From the NCBI GenBank assembly GCA_944415425.1, contig CALYBP010000007.1, positions 1-46,570 on the forward strand: DNA of 46,570 bases. The letters are read 5' to 3'. The position numbers were made by a program, and so were the translations under genes. This document shows positions 31,290-42,123 of the stretch, in pieces. The stretch is from an uncultured Ruminococcus sp. GTDB taxonomy: Bacteria; Bacillota; Clostridia; Oscillospirales; Acutalibacteraceae. The notes under the pieces are model-generated. The model saw nothing but the letters and a program-made list of their open reading frames with translations, did not search any database and was not told where the DNA came from. Each line of letters opens with the position of its first letter. Within the stretch, counting starts at the first letter, position 1.

Positions 31290-34115
31290 TTATTTTTTAA
31301 GAAAAGGCTTCAAATACTGCCCTGTAAAGGATTTTTCACACTCGGCCACCTGTTCGGGTGTTCCCTGCACAACAATCTCGCCGCCCATATCGCCGCCCTC
31401 GGGTCCGAGGTCGATTATGTGGTCGGCGGTTTTTATCAAGTCAAGATTATGCTCAATAACAACAACCGTATTTCCGCTTTCGACAAGAAGCTGGAGGACA
31501 TCGACAAGGCGGTGCACATCGGCTATATGAAGTCCTGTTGTAGGCTCGTCGAGAATATAGATTGTTTTGCCCGTGCTTCGCTTTGACAGCTCGGTTGCAA
31601 GTTTGACCCTCTGCGCTTCACCGCCCGAAAGCGTCGTTGCGGGCTGACCGAGCTGAATGTAACCTAAGCCGACATCATAAAGAGTTTTAAGCTTTTTGTA
31701 AATTTTAGGAATATTTGAAAAGAAATCCATTGCCTCTTCAACCGACATTTCAAGCACATCGCTGATGGATTTTCCCTTGTACTTAACTTCAAGCGTTTCA
31801 CGGTTATATCGTTTACCTTTGCAGACCTCGCAGGGGACATATACATCGGATAAAAAGTGCATTTCAATCTTGATTATTCCGTCACCCTGGCAAGCCTCGC
31901 ACCTGCCGCCTTTTACATTGAACGAAAAACGGCTTTGCGTAAATCCACGCATTTTTGCGTCCTGAGTTGTCGCAAACAGCGCCCTTATCTCAGTAAACAG
32001 TCCCGTATATGTTGCCGGATTTGAGCGCGGGGTTCTGCCGATTGGGCTTTGGTCAATGGCTATGACCTTGTCGAGATTTTCGAGTCCCTTTATCGCCTTG
32101 TGTTTGCCCGCAATCAGCTTTGAGCCGTTCAGCTCACGGGCAAGTGATTTGTAGAGAATTTCGTTAATAAGCGAGCTTTTGCCCGAACCCGAAACACCCG
32201 TTACGCAGACAAATTTTCCGAGAGGTATTTTTACGTTGATATTTTTGAGATTGTTTTGCGAAGCGCCGACGATTTCAACAAATTTTCCGTTTCCCTTTCT
32301 GCGTTTTTCGGGAACGGGAACACGGCGTTTTCCGCTTAGATACTGACCCGTGATGGATTTTTCGCACGCTTTTATCTTGTTCACATCACCCGTGCAGACA
32401 ATTTCTCCTCCGTGTATGCCCGCACCGGGTCCGACATCGACTATATAGTCGGCGGCGTACATGGTGTCCTCGTCGTGCTCAACGACGATTACCGTATTGC
32501 CCAGATCACGCAGTCTTTTTAATGTTTTTAACAGTTTTTCGTTATCGCGCTGATGTAGCCCTATGCTCGGCTCATCAAGAATATACAGCACGCCCATGAG
32601 GGAACTGCCGATCTGGGTTGCAAGGCGGATACGCTGGCTCTCTCCTCCCGAAAGCGTGCCCGAACTTCTTGAAAGCGACAAATAGCCAAGTCCCACGCTC
32701 TTGAGGAAATTGAGCCTTTCGGTTATTTCCTTGATGATTTCACTGCCGATAATCTGCTCTTTTTCCGACAGCTTTAAATTTTTAATAAACTCAAGAGAAT
32801 CCACAACCGACATTTTACAGAAATCGGATATGTTTATTCCGCCGACGGTTACGGCAAGGCTCTCCTTTGAAAGCCGTTCGCCGTGACATTCATCGCAGGG
32901 AATTTCAGTCATATACGCACGGATTTCGTCTTTTATCCAGTTACTGCTTGTTTCACGGTAGCGCCGCTCAAGGTTGTTGATTATGCCCTCAAAGCTCTGC
33001 TCGTATGTTCCGCTTCCGTAAACGGATTTTCGGTTTATGACGAGCTTTTCGTCACCCGTACCGTAAAGGATTATGTTAATTACATCTTCGGGAATTTCCT
33101 TAATCGGCTGTGTGAGCGAAAAGTTATATTTTTTGGCAAGAGCTTCAAAATACATAGCGGCAATAGAACTACCTTCCATTGCCCAGCCGCTTCCCTTGAT
33201 TCCGCCGTCCTTTATGCTTTTATTCTTATCGGGAATTATTTTCGATTCGTCGATCTTTAGGAAAACCCCGAGTCCCGTACACTTGGGACAAGCTCCGAAC
33301 GGGTTATTAAACGAGAACATACGGGGCGACAAATCGTCAATGCTTACGCCGTGTTCGGGGCAGGCGTATTTCTGCGAAAACGTCACTTCCTCACCGTTTG
33401 AAAAGCTTACAACGACCAAACCTCCCGACAGCTTAGAAGCTGTTTCTATGCTGTCGGAAAGACGAGAGGTAATCTCCTGCTTAATCACGAGACGGTCAAC
33501 GACAACCTCTATATTATGTTTTTTATTTTTCTCAAGTGGAATTTTCTCTGACAGATCATAAATAATCCCGTCCGCTCTGACTCTAACAAATCCCGATTTT
33601 CTGGCGGCATCAAGTGTTTTTGCGTGCTCACCTTTTCTTCCTCTTACTACGGGCGCCAAAATTTGAATTTTTGTGCCATCGTCGTATGACATAATTTTGT
33701 CGAGAATCTGGTCAACCGTTTGCTGTCGAATTTCTCTTCCGCAAACCGTACAATGCGGTACACCGACCCTTGCGTACAGCAGACGCAGATAATCATATAT
33801 CTCGGTAACGGTGCCCACGGTTGAACGAGGGTTTTTTGATGTGGTTTTTTGATCTATTGAAATTGCAGGCGACAAGCCTTCTATGCTTTCAACATTCGGC
33901 TTGTCCATTTGCCCGAGAAACATTCTCGCATATGACGACAGACTTTCAACATATCTGCGCTGTCCTTCAGCGTAAATTGTGTCAAAAGCAAGGGAACTTT
34001 TGCCCGAACCCGAAAGTCCCGTAAGAACAACGAGCTTGTTTCTTGGAATTTCAACATCTACATTTTTAAGATTATGCTCTTTTGCACCTTTTACGATTAT
34101 TTTATCCTGTGCCAT
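31290..34115 (-). CDS. uvrA: Excinuclease ABC subunit A
   Basis: UvrA finds bulky DNA lesions and loads UvrB in nucleotide excision repair. The 941-residue protein has two ABC modules: Walker A GLSGSGKS at 33-40 and GVSGSGKS in the second half, with [12 protein letters not shown] and [12 protein letters not shown] signatures. Zinc fingers appear as CPEHG...CPKC and CEACQGDG...[21 protein letters not shown] and [12 protein letters not shown] are the Walker B elements. It follows ftsH by 61 bases; a hairpin lies in that gap. Nothing is unusual. Confidence 0.98.
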   Translation of the reverse strand: MAQDKIIVKGAKEHNLKNVDVEIPRNKLVVLTGLSGSGKSSLAFDTIYAEGQRRYVESLSSYARMFLGQMDKPNVESIEGLSPAISIDQKTTSKNPRSTVGTVTEIYDYLRLLYARVGVPHCTVCGREIRQQTVDQILDKIMSYDDGTKIQILAPVVRGRKGEHAKTLDAARKSGFVRVRADGIIYDLSEKIPLEKNKKHNIEVVVDRLVIKQEITSRLSDSIETASKLSGGLVVVSFSNGEEVTFSQKYACPEHGVSIDDLSPRMFSFNNPFGACPKCTGLGVFLKIDESKIIPDKNKSIKDGGIKGSGWAMEGSSIAAMYFEALAKKYNFSLTQPIKEIPEDVINIILYGTGDEKLVINRKSVYGSGTYEQSFEGIINNLERRYRETSSNWIKDEIRAYMTEIPCDECHGERLSKESLAVTVGGINISDFCKMSVVDSLEFIKNLKLSEKEQIIGSEIIKEITERLNFLKSVGLGYLSLSRSSGTLSGGESQRIRLATQIGSSLMGVLYILDEPSIGLHQRDNEKLLKTLKRLRDLGNTVIVVEHDEDTMYAADYIVDVGPGAGIHGGEIVCTGDVNKIKACEKSITGQYLSGKRRVPVPEKRRKGNGKFVEIVGASQNNLKNINVKIPLGKFVCVTGVSGSGKSSLINEILYKSLARELNGSKLIAGKHKAIKGLENLDKVIAIDQSPIGRTPRSNPATYTGLFTEIRALFATTQDAKMRGFTQSRFSFNVKGGRCEACQGDGIIKIEMHFLSDVYVPCEVCKGKRYNRETLEVKYKGKSISDVLEMSVEEAMDFFSNIPKIYKKLKTLYDVGLGYIQLGQPATTLSGGEAQRVKLATELSKRSTGKTIYILDEPTTGLHIADVHRLVDVLQLLVESGNTVVVIEHNLDLIKTADHIIDLGPEGGDMGGEIVVQGTPEQVAECEKSFTGQYLKPFLKK

Positions 34116-34146
34116 TTTTATCCCCTTATCAAAAAGTAAAAGGCTG

Positions 34147-34172
34147 AAATAGCCTCCCGAGGGAGGCTATTT
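34147..34172 (-). terminator. Hairpin between ftsH and uvrA
   Basis: AAATAGCCTCC (34147-34157) and GGAGGCTATTT (34162-34172) form a perfect 11-bp stem with a 4-base loop. On the minus strand the following tract is only moderately T-rich, so it may terminate partially. Confidence 0.6.
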
Positions 34173-34176
34173 GCTT

Positions 34177-36312
34177 TTATTCATTTTTAGAATTATCCTG
34201 TGTTCCTTCACTTGCAGTATCTTCTGCGTGGTCAATTGAATCCTCTTTTGCCGTTTCATCACAAGAGCTCTGAGAATCCGCACTTGTTGCTTCATCGGGT
34301 GTATTCTCGGATTCTTCGGTTTCTTCCGGCTCAGAAGGCTCAACATATGTGCCGTTCATAACAGCCTCAAAGTCCTCACTGCCCATTTTCTCATGCTTTA
34401 TGAGATAATTTGCTATATCATGAAGCTTATCAATATTTTCGCTGAGAATCTTCTCTGCCCTTTCGTACGCATCGTTGACTATTTTCAGAACAAGCTCGTC
34501 AATCTTTGCCGCTGTCGCTTCTGAGTAATCCTGGGTGCGGCCCATATCTCTTCCGAGGAATACCGCTCCATTATCAGAACCGTAACATATGCAGCCGAGT
34601 TCTTTTGTCATACCGTATTTGGTTACCATTGCACGGGCAGTCTTTGTCGCCTTCTCAATATCGTTGGAAGCACCCGTTGAAATATCATCAAGAATGAGGG
34701 CTTCCGCAACTCGTCCGCCGAGACATACAGCGATGTCCTCCAGCATTTCATTTCGTGAATTGTAGGACTTATCCTCGCTTGGAAGCGGCATTGTGTATCC
34801 GCCCGCCATTCCTCTGGGTATGATTGAAATTTCGTGCACGGGGTCCTGAGTTTCAAGCTTGTCAAAGAGGATGGCATGACCAGCCTCGTGATAAGCCGTG
34901 AGCTTTTTCTCCTTATCACTCATAACCTTTGACTTCTTTTCGGCGCCTACAACAACCTTGACAGTTGCCTCTTCAATTTCCTGCATTGTAATTGCCTTTT
35001 TATTTTTTCTTGCAGCAAGCAATGCTGCCTCGTTGAGGAGATTTTCAAGGTCTGCTCCCGTAAAGCCTGCCGTAGTCTTGGCAATAGTCTTGAGCTTTAC
35101 ATCGGGGGCAAGCGGTTTTTTACGCGCGTGGACCTTTAGGATTGCCTCACGGCCGTTAACATCCGGGTAACTTACGATTACCTGACGGTCAAATCTTCCG
35201 GGGCGCATAAGCGCAGGGTCAAGTACATCGGGTCGGTTTGTTGCCGCAATAAGGATTACGCCCTCGTTTGCTCCGAAGCCGTCCATTTCCACAAGAAGCT
35301 GGTTGAGAGTTTGCTCACGCTCGTCATTGCCGCCGCCGAGTCCTGCGCCTCTCTGACGGCCTACCGCGTCAATCTCATCAATGAATATAATACACGGCGA
35401 ATTTTTCTTTGCCTGGTCAAAAAGGTCACGAACTCTCGACGCACCCACGCCGACAAACATTTCCACAAAGTCTGAACCTGAAATTGAGAAGAACGGTACT
35501 CCCGCCTCGCCTGCAACCGCTCTTGCAAGCAGAGTTTTACCTGTTCCGGGAGGTCCTACAAGCAAAACGCCCTTCGGTATTCTCGCCCCGAGCTTATTGT
35601 ACTTATCGGGAGCTTTGAGGAATTCAACAACCTCCGAAAGCTCTTCTTTCTCTTCGTCGGCGCCTGCCACATCGTCGAATGTAGTCTTGCGCTTTTCGTC
35701 ATTTGTATTCTTAATTTTGGCTTTGCCGAAATTCATTTCCTTGCCGCCGAGGCCGCCTGCGCTCATCTTTTTCATAATGAATATCCAAGCGCCGATAAAC
35801 AGCACGGTTAGGAGAAGAGTGGGTATAAGCTCCATCAACAGCGAGTTATCGCTCGGCGGAATCTCTTTATAAGGTATCAGCTTTCGTTTACCTTCGTCAG
35901 CCGTTGCCTCGTAACGATAAGGCTCGATATTGTCAAGAAATCTTTGAATATCAGCAAACTGACCCTTTACAACTACCTGTTTCGGCTGCTGACTGCCCTT
36001 TGTTGTGGTGCCCGTAGTACCTGATACCGTTGTTGACTGCTCTAAAGCCTCTGACGAAGAAGCAGTTCCGCCGTTATCGGACTCAACAGCTTTAACGCCC
36101 TCTTTGAGCGTAACTTCTACAACACCCGTGCCGTAGTTTACTATAAAGCTGTCAACCTTGCCGTCTATAAAATACTGTTCGATTTCCGAATTCATCGGGG
36201 TTTCGGTCTGACGCGAACCGTACAGCATAGCAACCGCAAATATAACCAAAATTGGTATTCCCAAATATAAGAGCAAATTGCGTAATTTTTTCTTATTATC
36301 CAATACTGTCAC
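34177..36312 (-). CDS. ftsH: ATP-dependent zinc metalloprotease FtsH
   Basis: FtsH degrades misassembled membrane proteins and regulators at the inner membrane. Two transmembrane segments (about 12-31 and 158-180) flank an extracytoplasmic domain that here contains a Ser/Thr/Gly-rich stretch (about 78-108). The AAA module has Walker A GPPGTGKT (253-260) and IIFIDEIDA; the SRH arginines are in LMRPGRFDR. The zinc motif HEAGH is at 475-479. The last ~60 residues are strongly acidic and low-complexity. The 711-residue length is longer than the ~640 typical because of that insert and tail. It follows hpt, as is usual in Firmicutes. Confidence 0.97.
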   Translation of the reverse strand: MTVLDNKKKLRNLLLYLGIPILVIFAVAMLYGSRQTETPMNSEIEQYFIDGKVDSFIVNYGTGVVEVTLKEGVKAVESDNGGTASSSEALEQSTTVSGTTGTTTKGSQQPKQVVVKGQFADIQRFLDNIEPYRYEATADEGKRKLIPYKEIPPSDNSLLMELIPTLLLTVLFIGAWIFIMKKMSAGGLGGKEMNFGKAKIKNTNDEKRKTTFDDVAGADEEKEELSEVVEFLKAPDKYNKLGARIPKGVLLVGPPGTGKTLLARAVAGEAGVPFFSISGSDFVEMFVGVGASRVRDLFDQAKKNSPCIIFIDEIDAVGRQRGAGLGGGNDEREQTLNQLLVEMDGFGANEGVILIAATNRPDVLDPALMRPGRFDRQVIVSYPDVNGREAILKVHARKKPLAPDVKLKTIAKTTAGFTGADLENLLNEAALLAARKNKKAITMQEIEEATVKVVVGAEKKSKVMSDKEKKLTAYHEAGHAILFDKLETQDPVHEISIIPRGMAGGYTMPLPSEDKSYNSRNEMLEDIAVCLGGRVAEALILDDISTGASNDIEKATKTARAMVTKYGMTKELGCICYGSDNGAVFLGRDMGRTQDYSEATAAKIDELVLKIVNDAYERAEKILSENIDKLHDIANYLIKHEKMGSEDFEAVMNGTYVEPSEPEETEESENTPDEATSADSQSSCDETAKEDSIDHAEDTASEGTQDNSKNE

Positions 36313-36344
36313 TCCTAATTATATTATTTTTATAAGTCAATTTT

Positions 36345-36878
36345 TTATGTATAGACCGATGGGTTTAAAATTCCCACATACGGGAGATTCCTGTACAATT
36401 CGTTATAATCGAGTCCGTATCCTACAATAAACACATCGGGTACCGTCAATCCCGTGTAATCGGGAAAAATATCCACTTTGCGCTCTGCAGGCTTATCAAA
36501 AAGAGTACAAATTTTTACTGACTTTGCATTTTTTTCAATCAGATGTTTTTTTATGTGCTCGAGCGTAACTCCTGTGTCGACTATATCTTCCACTATCAAA
36601 ATATCTTTTCCGCTCACATCACAATCAATATCCCTGTAAATTTCAAGATTTCCCGTGCTGTAAGCGCCTTGATAGCTTGAAGCGGATATGAAATCTACCG
36701 AAAAATCCATATTTATTTTACGCATAAGGTCAGCCATAAATGTCATACTGCCTTTTAGGATTCCTATCATAATAAATTCCCTGCAATTATAATCTTTTTC
36801 AATTAGTTTTGCAATAGAGTTCACAATATTTTCAATTTCTTTTTCGCAAACAAGTATAGATTCTATATCCTTGTGCAT
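36345..36878 (-). CDS. hpt: Hypoxanthine phosphoribosyltransferase
   Basis: This enzyme salvages hypoxanthine (and usually guanine) to IMP/GMP using PRPP. The 177-residue protein carries the PRPP motif ILIVEDIVDTGVTL near residue 95 and the FIMIGILKGSMTFMADL loop. YVGILNPSVY ends the protein, as is common in the HprT group. It starts two bases after the tilS stop and precedes ftsH, the classic tilS-hprT-ftsH arrangement of Firmicutes. Confidence 0.95.
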   Translation of the reverse strand: MHKDIESILVCEKEIENIVNSIAKLIEKDYNCREFIMIGILKGSMTFMADLMRKINMDFSVDFISASSYQGAYSTGNLEIYRDIDCDVSGKDILIVEDIVDTGVTLEHIKKHLIEKNAKSVKICTLFDKPAERKVDIFPDYTGLTVPDVFIVGYGLDYNELYRNLPYVGILNPSVYT

Positions 36879-36880
36879 TA

Positions 36881-38206
36881 TTATTCTCCTTGTGAGGGTA
36901 AAACGTCTATTTTTAATGTTTTTTCGGAATTATCGGGATTTCCTGACGCTGAAGCTCCGATTTTTTCGCACCAAAGTACTTCATTGTCTTTTGCAAGAAC
37001 AATCAATTTATCTCGCAATTCCGATGGAATTTTCATCTCGTTCATTATTTTTCTCAGCGGTTTTGTTATCATTCGTTTAGGGTAAGTAAACCTATCACCT
37101 GACCTGCGGGTTCTGAAAACAGCCTTTTTGCCGATAAAATCAGCGCTTACGGTATTTTTGCTTTCTTTGATACAGGAATTTTTCGTTACCTTATAAATTT
37201 TTGAATTAAAGCTGAAAACCGTATCTTCCTGAAGTTCAATAAAACCGGTCAGATTATCATTATTTGCAGATGAAAATCTTAATATACCCTGCTTTGAAAC
37301 TACATTATATTTTTTGTTAAGCTCTACTGCTCCGCCGTGCCTCATTATGTTTAAAATAAGGTCAATATGTCTTTGCTCTGCATTGAAATGCGCATTTGTT
37401 TTACAAAGCAGAGACAGGGATTTCTTTACAACGGCAATGTGATTTGAAAGTAACAAATCGCACCTAAATCCGTATTCGCAGCGGCTTTGCAATATTGCTT
37501 TTTGAGCCGCTATATTAATATAATCCGAAATTTCCCTCGCATTTTCGGAAAGTCTTAAGATACTGCGTTCAAAACCGCAGTTTATTTCCTTTAAAAGCGG
37601 CACAACATTATGACGAATTTTATTTCTAGTATAATCATCAGTTAGGTTAGTACTGTCGGTTACATATTCAAGTCCGTTTTCCTGACAGTATTTTTCAATT
37701 TGTTCTCTTGTACATTCAATAAGAGGTCGAATAATATTATCCCTGACAGGAGGAATTGAACATATCCCCGACAAAGACGCGCCCCTTGTAATGTTAAACA
37801 GGAGTGTTTCGGCATTGTCAGATGCAGTGTGAGCAGTTGCGACCTTGGCACCAAGCTCGCGTGAAATTTCCTTAAATACGGAATATCTGATATTTCTGCC
37901 GCAAAGCTCCTCGCTGATTTTATCGTTTTTTGCAAGCTGTGATACATCGTAATGTCTTACATACAATTTCAATTCGTATTTTTCGGCAAGCGCCCTGCAA
38001 AAATCTTCATCGCGAACAGACTCTTCTCCACGCAGCATATGATTTATATGTACAGCGTATATAATAAGATTATATTCTTCTTTTATAGAATTAAGCACAT
38101 CAAGCAACGCAACGCTGTCAGCACCGCCCGAAAGCGCAACAAGCACTTTGTCGCCTTTTTCGAGCATATTGTATTTGCTGACCGTGCGAATTACCTGATT
38201 ATTCAT
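36881..38206 (-). CDS. tilS: tRNA(Ile)-lysidine synthase
   Basis: TilS converts C34 of tRNA-Ile(CAU) to lysidine so that it reads AUA, an essential step. The PP-loop SGGADS is at 26-31; conserved HINHMLRGEES and ATAHTASDNAETLLFN follow. The C-terminal part includes FRTRRSGDRF and the substrate-binding domain. The 441-residue length is normal. Its start overlaps the dnaB stop region by 8 bases and hpt follows directly, so the three are likely one transcript. Confidence 0.94.
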   Translation of the reverse strand: MNNQVIRTVSKYNMLEKGDKVLVALSGGADSVALLDVLNSIKEEYNLIIYAVHINHMLRGEESVRDEDFCRALAEKYELKLYVRHYDVSQLAKNDKISEELCGRNIRYSVFKEISRELGAKVATAHTASDNAETLLFNITRGASLSGICSIPPVRDNIIRPLIECTREQIEKYCQENGLEYVTDSTNLTDDYTRNKIRHNVVPLLKEINCGFERSILRLSENAREISDYINIAAQKAILQSRCEYGFRCDLLLSNHIAVVKKSLSLLCKTNAHFNAEQRHIDLILNIMRHGGAVELNKKYNVVSKQGILRFSSANNDNLTGFIELQEDTVFSFNSKIYKVTKNSCIKESKNTVSADFIGKKAVFRTRRSGDRFTYPKRMITKPLRKIMNEMKIPSELRDKLIVLAKDNEVLWCEKIGASASGNPDNSEKTLKIDVLPSQGE

Positions 38207-39569
38207 GTCTTGCCTCCATACCCGTAAACCTCATAAACTCACCCTGCCAATGCAGCTTTACGGAATTGGTTTCACCGTGACGGTTTTTAGCAACAATACA
38301 TTCACCCGAATTAATATCTGCCGTCTGAGCCGCCTGTTCGGCGCCCTTTTCACTATAATAGCCCTCTCTGTACAAAAACAGCACAATATCCGCATCCTGC
38401 TCGATAGAACCCGAATCACGCAAATCGGAAAGCTGCGGTCTGTGATCTGTTCGCTGTTCTGAAGCACGGGAAAGCTGAGAAAGCGTGATAACCGGGACAT
38501 TCATTTCCTTTGCAAGAATCTTCAGATTTCTTGTGATTTCCGTAATTTCCTGTACTCTGTTATCGATTCTTCGTCCGCTCGACATAAGCTGGAGATAGTC
38601 TATTACGACAAGGTCAAGATTACGAAGTCTGCGAAGTCTCGACTTCATCTCAGTTATTGTAATTCCCGGCGTATCGTCAAGATAAAGCTCAGCCTTGCTT
38701 AAAACATCACTTGCCGGAATGAGCCTGCTCCACTCCTCCTCGGACAGTTTGCCTGTTCGCAGTTTTGTGCCGCTGATTAACGCCTCGGTTGAAAGCAATC
38801 GGCTTGCCAGCTGTTCCTTTGACATTTCCAAAGAGAAAAACGCGACCGTCTTTTTAGACTTACACGCGGCATTTCTCGCAATGTTGAGCGCAAAGCTCGT
38901 CTTACCCATACCCGGGCGGGCCGCAAGCAATATAAGATCGCTTCGGTTAAGTCCCGTAATCATTCGGTCAAGATCGCCTATACCCGTAGATATCGGCTTC
39001 ATACTGTCATCGGTTTCGCTGTTGAGAGCGTCAAGACGGTCAAATGTCTGCAAAATTACCGAATTAACGCGTTCAAGCCCTGATCTGTCGTTTCCTTTGC
39101 GAATATCAAATATCTTTTGTTCAGCCGAATCAATAAGAACCGACGGGTCTTCATCGCCTGCCGAAGCGTCATCAATGATCTCACGGGCCGCTGTGATAAG
39201 TCTGCGGATATTGTATTTATCGGCGATTACCTTTGCATACGCCTCGGCATTGGAAATTGACGGGCAGTTATCGATCAAGTCCATAAGATATGTTTTGCCC
39301 GTTGCTTCATCAAATGTTTTATTCTGTTTTAGCTTTTCAAGCAGTGTAACAAAGTCAATAGCCTCACCGAAATTTATCATTTCCTGCATCTGCATAAAAA
39401 TCAGCTTATGCAGCGCAACATAAAAATAATCAGGCGACTTTATGTAATCTACGATTTTGTCAAACACCTTGCTGTCAAGTATAACAGCACCGAGCACTGC
39501 CTGTTCCGACTCCGGGCTGTACGGCATATTAAGTCCGTCGTAGTTTCCGGTAATTAATGAATCAGCCAT
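38199..39569 (-). CDS. dnaB: Replicative DNA helicase DnaB
   Basis: The ring helicase unwinds DNA at replication forks. The N-terminal primase-interacting domain opens MPYSPESEQAVLGAVILD. The RecA-like core has Walker A ARPGMGKT (218-225), VAFFSLEMSKEQL, LVVIDYLQLM as Walker B, and SQLSRASEQR. The 456-residue length is normal and no intein is seen. The gene lies between rplI and tilS; gdpP-rplI-dnaB is a widely conserved Firmicutes trio (dnaC in Bacillus naming). Confidence 0.97.
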   Translation of the reverse strand: MADSLITGNYDGLNMPYSPESEQAVLGAVILDSKVFDKIVDYIKSPDYFYVALHKLIFMQMQEMINFGEAIDFVTLLEKLKQNKTFDEATGKTYLMDLIDNCPSISNAEAYAKVIADKYNIRRLITAAREIIDDASAGDEDPSVLIDSAEQKIFDIRKGNDRSGLERVNSVILQTFDRLDALNSETDDSMKPISTGIGDLDRMITGLNRSDLILLAARPGMGKTSFALNIARNAACKSKKTVAFFSLEMSKEQLASRLLSTEALISGTKLRTGKLSEEEWSRLIPASDVLSKAELYLDDTPGITITEMKSRLRRLRNLDLVVIDYLQLMSSGRRIDNRVQEITEITRNLKILAKEMNVPVITLSQLSRASEQRTDHRPQLSDLRDSGSIEQDADIVLFLYREGYYSEKGAEQAAQTADINSGECIVAKNRHGETNSVKLHWQGEFMRFTGMEARHE

Positions 39570-39597
39570 TTTGACACCTTCAAATCATTAGCTTGTT

Positions 39598-40044
39598 TTA
39601 CGCTTCTTTTACCTGTACATCAATGTGAGCGGAAATGCCGGTGTAAAGCTTTACTTCCGCTTTATATGTTCCGTATTCCTTTATATCACATTCAAGCTCA
39701 ACTTTACGCTTGTCAACGGAAATCGAATACTGCTTTTTGATTTCTTCTGCAACCTGTTTTGCTGTTATGCTTCCGAAAAGGCGTCCGCCCTGTCCCGCTT
39801 TTGCTGTCATAACAAACTTTTTGCCCTCAAGTATTTTTTTCTGCTGTTCAGCCTGTGCTTTCTGAGTAGCAATTTTATAGTTTTTTGAATTTTCAGCGTT
39901 TTTGTATTCATTCATTGCCTGTGCATTCGCTTCACGGGCAAGCTTTCTCGGGAAAAGATAATTGCGGGCATATCCGTCAGACGCTTCTACAAGCTCGCCC
40001 TTTTTCCCGAGTGATTTTATATCCTGCAGTAAAATTACTTTCAT
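39598..40044 (-). CDS. rplI: 50S ribosomal protein L9
   Basis: The 148-residue protein has the N-terminal rRNA-binding domain [31 protein letters not shown], the long connecting helix rich in K, E and Q, and a C-terminal domain ([15 protein letters not shown]). It binds 23S rRNA at the L1 stalk base. A small hairpin (GCTTCCT-GAA-AGGAAGC, 40067-40083) sits in the leader between gdpP and this gene. Confidence 0.97.
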   Translation of the reverse strand: MKVILLQDIKSLGKKGELVEASDGYARNYLFPRKLAREANAQAMNEYKNAENSKNYKIATQKAQAEQQKKILEGKKFVMTAKAGQGGRLFGSITAKQVAEEIKKQYSISVDKRKVELECDIKEYGTYKAEVKLYTGISAHIDVQVKEA

Positions 40045-40111
40045 ATTTACCGTCCTTTCACTTTGCGCTTCCTGAAAGGAAGCTGAAATTTTTATATTAT
40101 TTTATATTTTA

Positions 40112-42064
40112 TCAAACACTTTCAAAGTCATCCATAACGCTGTCAATCGCTGACAAAAGACTATTGTAGGCAGTTTCCGTCGTTTCTCCTTCGAGCTGTG
40201 CCGCCGCCATGGTCTGATGTCCGCCTCCACCGAGCTGCTCCATAATTATTTGAACATTAAGCTTTCCGTAGCTTCGTGCGGAGATATTTATTTTGCCGTC
40301 GTTTTTAAACACAACAAACGACGCCTTTACTCCCTGCAATGTCAGCATTTCATCAGCTGCCTGTGCCGCGGCAAGCCTTATATCATCAGCATTGCTTTTT
40401 GAAACTGATACGGCGCAGCCCTTGTATATACTTGCGTTACAAACAATTTCTACCTTTTCCCTGTATGTATCAATACTGTCAGAGAACATTTCCTTCACGG
40501 TTAAAGTATTAGCACCTTTTTTTCTTAAATAAGCCGCCGCCTCAAATGTGCGGACGCCGGTTTTTAAAACAAAGTTCTTTGTATCAAGCATAATTCCCGC
40601 AAGAAGCGCATCAGCCTGTACATAGCCAAGCGGCTTGTCATCAAGATAGCTTATAATTTCGCTGCACATTTCAGCAGAAGACGAAGCGGAAGGTTCGTGA
40701 CAAAATACAAGTGCGTTGTCGATATAGTTTACTGATCTTCTGTGATGATCGATTACTACGATTTTTTTGAATTTTTCGTAAAGCCGTACGCTCTCAAGCG
40801 AACTTTTCAAATGTGTGTCAACAACAATTAAAAGCGACCTCTGCGTAATGCCTCTAAGCGCCTCATCGGCGGTCATAAAAATTGAGGAATCTATATGTGA
40901 TTCAACATAAGAAATGAGCTGTTTTGCCATAGAGGTTTCCCTGTCAATCACTATTTTGCAGTACCTGCGGAAAGACTTTTCAATTATACACTGCAAACCT
41001 ATTGAGGAACCTACGCAATCGAGATCAGAGAATCTGTGACCCATAATGAAAACCTTGTCGCAGTCGGCAACGGCACGGCTTATTGCGTTTGCAATAACAC
41101 GCATCCTTACCTTGCTTGCCTTTTCGGCTGCAGCAGCAGTACCTCCGAAAAACTCATAGCTGTTATCCTTTATTACGGCAACTTGATCTCCGCCTCTTCC
41201 GAGCGCCATTTCAAGCGCTTTTCTGGCATTGAGTTCGCTTGTTTTTATGTTTTTTGTACCTCTGCACAATCCTGCCGATATAGTAGCAACTTTATTGTTA
41301 GCGCTTACAGATCGAATTTCCTTAAGAATAGGAAACTTCTGAGAAACCATTTTTTCTACATCGGACTCCCTGAATATGATCATATAGCGGTTTGTTCCGA
41401 CCTTTTTATACAAAGAATCAAAATCAGCCGCCCATCTCTGAAGCAGGGATTCTACGGCTATAACCGCATGTGAATACGCTTCGTCCGAATCATTCGCAAA
41501 ATCTTCCGCATTGTCAAAGGTGATGATTGAAACGCATGGTAGATTTGAATGGTATTCTCTCACGGTTGTTTTATAGTAGGTGTTTTCAATAAAAAAGCTA
41601 AGAACGCTCTCACCCGATGACATCGAGTAAACCGTATATTCCTTTCCGTCAACCGCAATATCCGTTCCCTCACCGTCTTTAATATCTTGGATACTAAAAC
41701 CGGAAAGATATGCATTGATGCTTTCCCCCTCAGGGCTTCTGCCCTGACACATTGACTTTCTGAAGCGGGCGTTGCACCAGATAATATCTCCTCTTGAGCC
41801 GGAAACCGCAACAGGAAACTTGTATTTTTCAAGATAGTCGGAGTTAAAGCCCTTTATCCTTTCGGCAGCGGATTTAACGGTGTTGTTTATATAATTTCTA
41901 AACCTAAACGATAAAACAAATACTACCGCAAACGCTGCAACAGATACACCAAACTCAATGTAACACAAGACTATATTGTAGTTATAAGACGCAAACGCCA
42001 TAACAAGCATTATCAAGCCGAAAATCACAAACCATGGGGTAAGCGTCCAATGTTTTCTTTTCAT
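40112..42064 (-). CDS. gdpP: GdpP-type cyclic-di-AMP phosphodiesterase
   Basis: GdpP degrades the second messenger c-di-AMP and so affects wall and osmotic homeostasis. The 650-residue protein has two N-terminal membrane segments (about 11-27 and 31-53), a PAS-like region, a degenerate GGDEF domain (about 175-300), a DHH domain with the metal motif GHRFSDLDCVGSS near 345 and DHHRR near 425, and DHHA1 with GGGGHQTMAAAQ near the C-terminus. The domain layout is complete. Upstream is RNase J; downstream are rplI and dnaB, a common syntenic block. Confidence 0.95.
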   Translation of the reverse strand: MKRKHWTLTPWFVIFGLIMLVMAFASYNYNIVLCYIEFGVSVAAFAVVFVLSFRFRNYINNTVKSAAERIKGFNSDYLEKYKFPVAVSGSRGDIIWCNARFRKSMCQGRSPEGESINAYLSGFSIQDIKDGEGTDIAVDGKEYTVYSMSSGESVLSFFIENTYYKTTVREYHSNLPCVSIITFDNAEDFANDSDEAYSHAVIAVESLLQRWAADFDSLYKKVGTNRYMIIFRESDVEKMVSQKFPILKEIRSVSANNKVATISAGLCRGTKNIKTSELNARKALEMALGRGGDQVAVIKDNSYEFFGGTAAAAEKASKVRMRVIANAISRAVADCDKVFIMGHRFSDLDCVGSSIGLQCIIEKSFRRYCKIVIDRETSMAKQLISYVESHIDSSIFMTADEALRGITQRSLLIVVDTHLKSSLESVRLYEKFKKIVVIDHHRRSVNYIDNALVFCHEPSASSSAEMCSEIISYLDDKPLGYVQADALLAGIMLDTKNFVLKTGVRTFEAAAYLRKKGANTLTVKEMFSDSIDTYREKVEIVCNASIYKGCAVSVSKSNADDIRLAAAQAADEMLTLQGVKASFVVFKNDGKINISARSYGKLNVQIIMEQLGGGGHQTMAAAQLEGETTETAYNSLLSAIDSVMDDFESV

Positions 42065-42123
42065 ATTGTACCTCTGATGAGTAAAAAGCGCATTGCTAAA
42101 TTTAAACCACTAAATAATTGCCG

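Noticed and set aside
38695..39423. Plus-strand frame of 242 codons opposite dnaB
   Set aside because: It is the reverse shadow of dnaB. Its Ser/Leu-rich translation is typical of antisense frames, and no start signal is present.
40067..40083. Hairpin before rplI as a ribosomal-protein autoregulatory leader
   Set aside because: The 7-bp stem with a 3-base loop is too simple to support a specific leader, and no terminator or sequestered start is visible.
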